Of a stretch of DNA of 19,313 bases, positions 1 to 7,600 are shown piece after piece. This stretch comes from Sabulitectum sp964604135 (GTDB lineage: Bacteria > Fermentibacterota > Fermentibacteria > Fermentibacterales > JCC-6). Numbering within the stretch: position 1 is the first letter of the stretch; every line of letters begins with the position of its first letter. The stretch is from the NCBI GenBank assembly GCA_964604135.1, contig CAZRXU010000044.1, forward strand, positions 1 to 19,313. Direction: 5' to 3'. The notes under the pieces are model-generated. The model was given only the letters and a program-made list of their open reading frames with translations, had not been told where the DNA came from and searched no databases. Position numbers and translations under genes: made by a program.

Positions 1-991
1 TAATCTCTCGGTTGTAGTATAGTCTGAAAAGGGATTGATTCATAGTCTGCATTCCGTGCTTCTGCCCGGCCTGCATCATACCGTAGATCTGATGCAGTTT
101 ATCATCTCTTATTGCGGCTTTAACAGCAGGAGTACAGATAAGTACTTCTGCAGCCAGGGCCCTGCCAATGCCTCTCTGCCTGGGAATAAGCTGCTGGGTA
201 AGCACTCCAAGCAGAACAAACGACAACTGACTTCTTATCTGCGACTGGCTGGAAGCAGGAAATGTATCAATAATTCTGTTGATGGACTCATAGGTGCTGT
301 TTGTGTGAAGAGTGGCCAGTGTGAGGTGACCGGTTTCGGCAACATTCAGTGCAACCGACATAGTCTCTTTGTCGCGCATCTCTCCTATCAGCGCTACATC
401 CGGATCCTGGCGCAGAAGGTACCGAAGAGCTTTTCCAAACGATTCTGTATCACTGCCAATTTCCCTCTGGTTAACAATACCCTTGTCGTGGTGATGTACA
501 TACTCGATGGGATCTTCGATGGTAATAATATGGCACCTGCGTCTGCTGTTTACTCTTCTTACTATTGAGGCAAGAGTGGTAGACTTGCCGCAACCGGTAG
601 GACCTGTTACTAGAATCAACCCCTGTCTTTTATCTGCCAGATTTGTAATTATATCTGGCAATCCAAGCTCTTCAAAATCAAGGATCTCGTAGGGTATTAC
701 TCTTATTGCCGAAGCCACACAGCCCCTCTGAGTGAAAACATTGGCTCTGAATCGTGACAAACCTTTTATTCCGAATGCAAGATCAAGCTCCTTATCCATC
801 TCGAAGCGCTTCTTCTGCTCATCTTTCAGAAGACTGTAAATCAGTGACTGCGTTTCGTTGGGAGTAAGAGGGTCATACTCCATACGAGTCAGTTCACCAT
901 CAATTCTGATGGTTGGTGGTGCACCAACGGTAAGATGGAGATCTGTGGCTCTTCTCTCCATCATCTCCTTCAGGAGCGTCTTTATGTTCAC
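1..991 (-). CDS. pilT: Type IV pilus retraction ATPase PilT (3' end cut by window edge)
   Basis: Hexameric cytoplasmic ATPase that depolymerises the type IV pilus and powers twitching. The reading frame is open from 991 to the window edge, giving 330 residues; PilT is usually about 340-370, so only the C-terminal tail is missing. Visible motifs: Walker A GPTGCGKSTT at residues 130-139 (Lys136), the PilT signature LIGEMRDKET, and the His box TGHLTLATLHTNS. The region equivalent to the PilT AIRNLIRE motif reads AVKAAIRD, so it is degenerate. I chose the GTG start at 991 because AAAGGAGGG lies just upstream and the product begins directly with the expected helix (MNIKTLLKEMMERRATDLHL). It follows the second PilB-type ATPase by 37 bases and is probably cotranscribed with it. 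Odd point: Cys replaces the usual Ser in the P-loop. Confidence 0.93.
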   Translation of the reverse strand, partial: MNIKTLLKEMMERRATDLHLTVGAPPTIRIDGELTRMEYDPLTPNETQSLIYSLLKDEQKKRFEMDKELDLAFGIKGLSRFRANVFTQRGCVASAIRVIPYEILDFEELGLPDIITNLADKRQGLILVTGPTGCGKSTTLASIVRRVNSRRRCHIITIEDPIEYVHHHDKGIVNQREIGSDTESFGKALRYLLRQDPDVALIGEMRDKETMSVALNVAETGHLTLATLHTNSTYESINRIIDTFPASSQSQIRSQLSFVLLGVLTQQLIPRQRGIGRALAAEVLICTPAVKAAIRDDKLHQIYGMMQAGQKHGMQTMNQSLFRLYYNREI

Positions 992-1027
992 ACTACCCTC
1001 CTTTGCAGGGCCTTGCCCCGGAATAAA

Positions 1028-2818
1028 CTATGGCGAAATGGAACTGATCTGTTTTTCCAGTTTACAGTTCATCGCGGCAATCTTAACATCTTCCTCATCA
1101 TCAGCAGTAACTCTTGCTACTTCCTCCAGGGTAATCATACCCTGTTTGAACTTCGCCACGGCATCCATCCTTAGAGTACGCATTCCATTCTTCACTGCGA
1201 GCAGCCTTAACTCTGTAGATGAAACACGGTTAATAACAGCCTGTTTCAACTCTCTGTCAAGGGTAAGCACCTCATAGATACCCTTTCGCCCCTTGTTTCC
1301 TGACCCTCCACAGTACTTGCACCCCCGTCCCCGCATGGTTCTGATTCCAGACATCTCTGCAGGATCGATGCCAACTTCCTGAAGCTCGGAGTCTGGCCAT
1401 GTGTAAGGCTCTTTGCACTTCTTGCATATTGTCTTTACAAGTCTCTGCGCCATTATGGTTCTGATCGCACTGGAAACAAGAAATGGCTTGATCCCAATAT
1501 CAACAAGCCTGTTAATTGTACCCGGAGCATCATTTGTATGTATTGTGGAGAAAACCAGCTGCCCTGTCAAGGCTGCCTTTATTGCTATTGAGGCTGTTTC
1601 GAAATCTCTTATTTCGCCCACCATGATAATGTTCGGGTCCTGCCTGAGAATTGCCTTCAGAGCCGCTGCAAAATCATAACCCATGGAGAAGTCGATCTGG
1701 GTCTGCACAAGCCCGTCTATGTTGTACTCTACCGGGTCTTCCGCAGTATGTATGTTAACAGCCGGTGTGTTGAGAGAACTCAGTGCCGAATACAGTGTTG
1801 TGGTTTTACCGCTGCCAGTAGGGCCGGTAACAAGAACAATACCGAACGGAGAGTTAACTCCCGCCAGGAAAGCCTTCAGGGCATCTTCTGGAAATCCCAG
1901 GTCTCGGAGATTAAGCTGGAGATTCCCCCTGTCAAGAATTCGAAGTACAATCTTTTCGCCGTCAATTCCCGGAACCGAATTCACCCGGAAATCTATTATT
2001 CTGTTATCTACCTTTGCTTTTATTCTGCCGTCCTGTGTTCGCCTGCGCTCTGCTATATTCATACCTGACATGATTTTAAGCCTTGACAATATCGGATTCT
2101 GCATCTGGGGATTAATCTTGTACACTTCCGAGCAGATACCGTCACGCCTGTATCTGATTCTAAGATATTTCTCGTAGGGCTCTATGTGTATATCTGAAAC
2201 CTCTGTTCTAACTGCTCTTGCAATCATACTATCTACAAATTTTATTACCGGCGCATCAGACCCTCCGCCAAGATCTTCTTCCAGATCGAATTCATCATCA
2301 AGCTCCTCACCCTCAAGGCTTGAAACCTGTTCAAGAAAGTCTTCATCTTCGTCGTAGTCATCAAGGGTCTCATCTACACTTACCAACGCATCTACCTGGC
2401 CATAAACATCGTCAAGAGCTCTTCTTACAGCAGACGGAGCCGATGCGTAAACCACAACTTCCTTGCCTGTTGCAAACTTTATCTCATCTATCACATAAAG
2501 GTTTGCCGGATCAGCCATTGCGGCAAACAGCGTACTGCCCTCTACCCTCACCGGAACAACAAGGTTTTCCCTGGCAAATGACTCGTTCAGCAATGACGCA
2601 TTCTTTGAATCCAGACCTGTTTCGTTCAGATATATAGGCTCTATACCGTAAATTTCAGCGAGAAACTCTGTTATCAGTTCTTCCGTTACCTGCCCACCCA
2701 GAACAAGAGCTTCAGCCAGCGCTGTTTCCCCGGGCCCCCATTCCCCGGCAATTCTGTCTACATCTTCCTGCTCAACCAGGCCGGACTGCAGCAGAACCAT
2801 GGCCAGACGGTTATACAT
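1028..2818 (-). CDS. pilB: Type IV pilus/type II secretion assembly ATPase, PilB/GspE family (second paralog)
   Basis: Secretion-superfamily ATPase (596 aa) that drives pilus or pseudopilus assembly from the cytoplasmic face of the inner membrane. Order of parts: N-terminal GspE/PilB domain (about 1-150), an acidic linker (about 155-190, rich in Glu and Asp), the N2 region beginning PVIKFVDSMIARAVRTEVSDIH, Walker A GPTGSGKTTT at 332-341 (Lys338), Asp and Walker B box DPNIIMVGEIRD, His box TGQLVFSTIHTND, and a tetracysteine zinc site (Cys465, Cys468, Cys500, Cys503). Length is normal for the family. Its ATG lies inside the last codons of the upstream paralog (8-base overlap), with GGGAG ten bases before it, which suggests translational coupling. 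All catalytic motifs are intact, so it should be active. Whether it serves a pilus or a type II secretion system cannot be decided from the sequence alone; PilT next door favours a pilus. Confidence 0.9.
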   Translation of the reverse strand: MYNRLAMVLLQSGLVEQEDVDRIAGEWGPGETALAEALVLGGQVTEELITEFLAEIYGIEPIYLNETGLDSKNASLLNESFARENLVVPVRVEGSTLFAAMADPANLYVIDEIKFATGKEVVVYASAPSAVRRALDDVYGQVDALVSVDETLDDYDEDEDFLEQVSSLEGEELDDEFDLEEDLGGGSDAPVIKFVDSMIARAVRTEVSDIHIEPYEKYLRIRYRRDGICSEVYKINPQMQNPILSRLKIMSGMNIAERRRTQDGRIKAKVDNRIIDFRVNSVPGIDGEKIVLRILDRGNLQLNLRDLGFPEDALKAFLAGVNSPFGIVLVTGPTGSGKTTTLYSALSSLNTPAVNIHTAEDPVEYNIDGLVQTQIDFSMGYDFAAALKAILRQDPNIIMVGEIRDFETASIAIKAALTGQLVFSTIHTNDAPGTINRLVDIGIKPFLVSSAIRTIMAQRLVKTICKKCKEPYTWPDSELQEVGIDPAEMSGIRTMRGRGCKYCGGSGNKGRKGIYEVLTLDRELKQAVINRVSSTELRLLAVKNGMRTLRMDAVAKFKQGMITLEEVARVTADDEEDVKIAAMNCKLEKQISSISP

Positions 2819-4559
2819 TCGAAACAGTCTCCCTTATTACCTCATCAAATGTAGTAATACCCCGTTCTAGTTTACGAAGTGCTGCTTCTCGAAGGTTGAC
2901 CATACCTTTCCGAAGCGCTGCCTTTTCAAGCTCTACACTGTTGGCATCGCCCTCGATCAGTGTACGCATCTCATCATCTATCTGCATAACCTCGTAGATG
3001 CCTGTTCTTCCACTGTATCCGGTCTGGTTGCACTTTGAGCATCCGGTACCTTCGTAGAATGTAATATCCTTGAATCTCTCTGGATCTATTCCAGCCTCAA
3101 GCATCGCTTCCCTGGGCACCAGAACCGGAGTTTTACAGTTGTTGCACACTTTCCTTATCAGCCGCTGACTACAGATGCACACCAGAGAAGTACTCAGCAT
3201 GTATGGCTCGGTGCCCATATCAACAAGACGGTTGATAGTACTGGGGGCATCGTTGGTGTGTGCGGTAGAAAGAACAAGGTGGCCGGTAAGTGCAGCACGA
3301 ATAGCGATCTCGCTTGTTTCCTGATCTCTGATCTCACCAACCATGATTATGTCTGGATCCTGCCTTAGATAAGCTCGAAGAGCCTTGGCAAAAGTAAGCC
3401 CCACATCCACATTCATCTGAACCTGATTGATACCTTTCAGGTTGAACTCTACTGGGTTCTCTGCCGTCATGATGTTTACACCCACATCATTCAGCTCGGT
3501 AAGAGCAGAATACAGGGTTGTGGTTTTTCCGCTTCCACTGGGTCCGGTAACAAGCACAATACCGTACGGCCGCTTAATACCTCTTCTGAACTGGTAAAGT
3601 GTATCTTCCTCAAACCCCAGAACATCCAGGTTCAATTGAACTTTTGAGCGGTCAAGAAGTCGAACTTCAACTTTCTCCCCGAAAAGGGTAGGCAGTGTGG
3701 AAAGACGCATATCAACAAACCTGTCTCCCACCCTTACCTTGGTTCTGCCATCCTGTGGAAGATTGTGTTCGGCAATGTTCATACCTCCCAGAATTTTCAG
3801 TCGACTGACCATTGCCTGTCTGTACTTCCTGCTGGGTCGCATTATTTCATGCAGCACACCATCTATCCTGTAACGGATTCTTATGAATTTCTCAAACGGT
3901 TCAAAGTGTATATCACTGGCCCCCCGTTTAACCGCGTCTGCCACTACACTGTTTACAAGCTTAACCACAGGTGAGTCGGAAAGCTCCAGAGAAAGGTCTT
4001 CTTCATCTTCCTCTTCTTCCTCCTCCTGTATAAGAGAGAAAAATGCATCGTCTCCCACAACCAGTTCGTCATCTGATGCAAGAAGTTCCGATTCCTTCGC
4101 GTCCGCCCTTTCAACATCTTCAACTGGAACGATTGCGTCTGTTGCCCCGTAGTATTTGTGCAAAGCCCGCTGAATCATGGAGGATGCACAGATGTGAGGT
4201 TCTATTTCCATGCCCAGAGAGAATCTCAAATCGTCTATTGAAAACAGATTCTGAGGGTCTGCCATGGCAAGAACAAGTTTCCGCCCATCTCTCTCTACAG
4301 GAATAACCTCGTAGTGCAATGCGAGTTTTGCAGAAACCAGATTAAGTACATTCTGGGGAATATCCACACCATCGATATTAATGGCTTCGATACGATTCTG
4401 TCTTGCAAGATAATCATTTAATTTATCTTCTGTAATAAGGTTCATCTTAACAAGATTGTAGCCCAGTCTACCGCCCTCGTTCTTCTGGTGTTCAAGGGCA
4501 TTTTCGAGCTGATCCTTATCCAGAAGCCCCGCTTTCAGCAACATCTGGCCCAGTTTCAT
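2811..4559 (-). CDS. Type IV pilus/type II secretion assembly ATPase, PilB/GspE family (first paralog)
   Basis: A 582-residue paralog of the ATPase that follows it. It starts with the family's N-terminal domain (MKLGQMLLKAGLLDKDQLENAL), then a strongly acidic linker with runs of Glu near residues 175-190, then the motor: N2 domain (PVVKLVNSVVADAVKRGASDIHFEPF), Walker A GPSGSGKTTT at 339-348 (Lys345), DPDIIMVGEIRDQET, TGHLVLSTAHTND, and zinc ligands Cys472, Cys475, Cys507 and Cys510. The ATG at 4559 is preceded by GGAAGAGG, a fair ribosome binding site. It sits 87 bases after the SprA-like gene. Both copies keep all motor motifs but have diverged widely, so this is an old duplication rather than a recent tandem copy. 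The copies might serve two machines, or form a mixed motor. Confidence 0.88.
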   Translation of the reverse strand: MKLGQMLLKAGLLDKDQLENALEHQKNEGGRLGYNLVKMNLITEDKLNDYLARQNRIEAINIDGVDIPQNVLNLVSAKLALHYEVIPVERDGRKLVLAMADPQNLFSIDDLRFSLGMEIEPHICASSMIQRALHKYYGATDAIVPVEDVERADAKESELLASDDELVVGDDAFFSLIQEEEEEEDEEDLSLELSDSPVVKLVNSVVADAVKRGASDIHFEPFEKFIRIRYRIDGVLHEIMRPSRKYRQAMVSRLKILGGMNIAEHNLPQDGRTKVRVGDRFVDMRLSTLPTLFGEKVEVRLLDRSKVQLNLDVLGFEEDTLYQFRRGIKRPYGIVLVTGPSGSGKTTTLYSALTELNDVGVNIMTAENPVEFNLKGINQVQMNVDVGLTFAKALRAYLRQDPDIIMVGEIRDQETSEIAIRAALTGHLVLSTAHTNDAPSTINRLVDMGTEPYMLSTSLVCICSQRLIRKVCNNCKTPVLVPREAMLEAGIDPERFKDITFYEGTGCSKCNQTGYSGRTGIYEVMQIDDEMRTLIEGDANSVELEKAALRKGMVNLREAALRKLERGITTFDEVIRETVSNV

Positions 4560-4589
4560 TAAAACCTCTTCCTTACCTCAAAGCTAAAA

Positions 4590-4601
4590 GTGAGAACTCA
4601 C
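4590..4601. repeat. Perfect inverted repeat in the sprA-ATPase gap
   Basis: GTGAG-AA-CTCAC, followed on the minus strand by TTTT. It lies between the end of the SprA-like gene and the first ATPase. It could be a weak terminator or processing hairpin reducing readthrough into the ATPase genes, but the stem is short and the loop tight. Confidence 0.25.
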
Positions 4602-4646
4602 GAATGCCTAACTTTTAATCACAAAGCCTGAATGTCAAGAGCAGCA

Positions 4647-7600
4647 CTAAAAGTTAATTGTGACTGAAAGATTCAGCCCCACATCCTTCTGATCATACTG
4701 ATTGTTAACCTTGTCTTTTTTCCAGCCATAAATGGCTGTCATTGAAGCTGTAACCGTTCCAAAATCATACGAAGCTGACGGCTCGATACGCCACTCTGTT
4801 TTATCTGACTGAACCTGAGTCTCTCCAGACTGTCCTCCGGTGACTTCGCTTCTCAGGGTCGATCTGGTAATAGACAGCGATGTTGTCAGGTCACTTCGGA
4901 ATGACAGCCTTAACCTGTCAAGAATGGGAATGGGAATTGCAAGCCCGCCAGGTGCACTGAAGCTGTATGTGAGTTTAAGCTGCGCCGAGTTGTTCCCCGA
5001 ACGAACAACCGCAGAGGTGCCGGTGTAATTCCTCGTTTCTGTACTTGACATGTTATCTGACAGCGTCAACTGTACTCTGTTGTCAAAAGACCCAGTAAAA
5101 CTAAACAGCGGGCTCCATCTGGAGGTTTCCGATTTGCTCACAGGAGTAAGACTGTCGCCTTCTACCCTTGACGAGGTGCTTGTTTCAAGTTTGTAGCCGC
5201 TGCTCACAGAGCCGTTTCTAAGAAAGGCAAGAGGCGCATACCTCTCCAGTCCGCTCCATGAAACTGTAACCGACGGCCATGTTGTGTTGTCTGTTCTATT
5301 CCAGAAACCAGAATAGAAACTCTTGTTGTCTGAATCATTGTACTCAACTCTTACAGACATGGTATTCGTAGGTCTATACCCTCCGGAAACCTGAACTGAA
5401 TTCGAAGTTGTTCTGTTGTACGGATCAAGCCCTTCAATACCAGGTTCAAAACCGAACTGGTATCCGGAAGAAGGTAAAAATGGAACATCGTTGTAATCAC
5501 TGCCCCTCGATCTTGAGAATACTATGTTTGGATCTGTGATTCTGTCTGCCCATCTCTCCATCTTGCTTAACAGCCATCTGGGGCTGCCTGGCAGTGCATC
5601 TTCATCAAGCCGTTCATCCCGCAGCCTTGCAATTGATCTAAGCGTGTGCGCAAGCCCCAGCCTCAGGTTAAGCCTGGCAGTTACGTCACAACCCACATCC
5701 GGGCTACTTAATGTATCTGCACCTGTTGAAGTGTGGGGACTTAACCTGACCATACCGTACCTGGCATCCCAGCTCATTCTGGGCTTCAGAAAATTCCAGA
5801 AGTTTATCTCCTGGCCGACACTAACATTCTGATTCCTGGAAACCTCTCTTCCAATGTTTATTCCAGTGCGGGGTTCGTTCCACGGATAGTACATATCTCT
5901 TCGTACAGAGAGGCTGTAGGATGCAGTAAGCCCCTTCCATGGGTTAAATGACACATTTCCGTCTGTTAGAAGAACTCGCTCAATGTCATTCCTTGTTTGA
6001 ACAGTATCCTGATTTGCGATGTCATACATCACATTTCTTCCACGCTTCCAGCTGGCTCCAAAACCAAATCGGGTTGGTCTGAACCTGATGTCTTCCAGAA
6101 TGGGCATACGAAACAAACTCATACGCCCAAGACTGAGGTCGTAGGTGAATGATACATTCTCGTTCTCCGTGGAATCCCGTGTAGTAGGTGTTCTGCCCCA
6201 GCCTCTTCCAAGAGCATGACGAATGTGAACAGGATCAAACAGATACCGTCCGGCAAAATCGTCGGAACGACCACTTCTTCTCCACTGTATTGAAGTGTCC
6301 CACTGGTTCGACTCCGTGCGATACAACCAGGTTTCATCGCCTTCCAGTCGTATATCGCTGTTGGTGGCATACCGGGGTTCTGTAAAACTGCGACTCCATG
6401 CGTAGGTTGCCGGTAAAAGCCAGTTCCACACTGGGGGGGTGAACCTATCAATATTCAGTGTTGACGAAGCTGTGTATCTGGTAACCGTAGTACCTGTGCC
6501 ACTGGTCTTCCCCAGTCCATGAAAATCATCATCAATCATCCTGTAATCGCCTGACATTGAAAGCATATCAGCAAAATCAATATCACCGGACACCCTGTGG
6601 GCATTGCCAGGTTCCAGGTAGTGGCCTTTAACGGTGATGTCGTCAACCCAGACCTGGCTGTTAAGAACGGGAAGATTTGTGTTTCTTACTCCCAGCCCTA
6701 GCATCATTACTTCAGACAGCGATGGATTCCCGACAACGGCAAGGTTTCCGGATCTGAGATTGTCCTCTCCGGTCTGATCTCTCATTGCTTTAAGATCTAC
6801 AAGATCTTGAAGCTCCACAGTAACTACCTGCCATCCCGGCTGAATCTCTGCAAACACCGCGTAGTAGTTAAGGCTGTCTCTTCCAAGCTGCAGAAACATT
6901 TCTCCTCCCTGGGAGGAACCGTAGAAAGGAAAACTCAAGGATCTGTACTGTGTGTAGTTCTCGGTGGAATAGAAAGTCTGCCGGGCAACACCCTGGTGAC
7001 CGGAAAGCAGCTCTGAACAGTCCATACAAACTGACTGCTCAAGTTTTGGCTCACCCTCGCGATCTTTACCCGGGTCAATACCGGGAGGCGGATTATCGAT
7101 GTAGTCCTGGTTCTGCCTGTTGTTCACAACAGAAACAGTAAAAGACTCTTCGGGTTCAATCGGAATACCAATAGGTTCCCACAGCGTAATACTGTTGGGT
7201 TTCCACCTGTTGCCCACAAGACCCATATCGTAAAACTCCAGAGTATCCTGCTGCGTAAACCCATCTGTCCACACGCGGGCGTATGTAATCTTCTCCCATG
7301 TGGGAGATCCTGTGCAAAATGAAGGAACAGATACAAGCAGTGAATCATCCAGTGGAACCTGTATCAACATCCAGCCACTTGAGCTAGTGGAAACAATGTA
7401 CTCGGGATTATCAAGGGGAATTCTCACTCTGAAGAATGCGTTACTTCTGTCAAGAACACCATTCCTGTTAAGATCTTCAGTATCAAGCCTGCCGTTGTTC
7501 TCACAGTTGTTGATAGCATCAAATCTTACATTGAGCGAATCACCGGCTTCATACCTGTAGTTGTCGTGATTGGGGTCTGGATTGCCTGAACTATACCCCG

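Noticed and set aside
35..568. Plus-strand open frame of 177 codons
   Set aside because: It is antisense to pilT, whose motifs are unmistakable; the plus-strand product shows no domain.
2218..2637. Plus-strand open frame of 139 codons rich in His, Gln and Leu
   Set aside because: Antisense of the acidic linker of a PilB-type gene; its odd composition mirrors the GAA/GAT-rich codons.
6304..6315. GGTTCGACTCCG, resembling a tRNA T-arm
   Set aside because: No cloverleaf can be built around it and it lies inside the SprA-like coding sequence.
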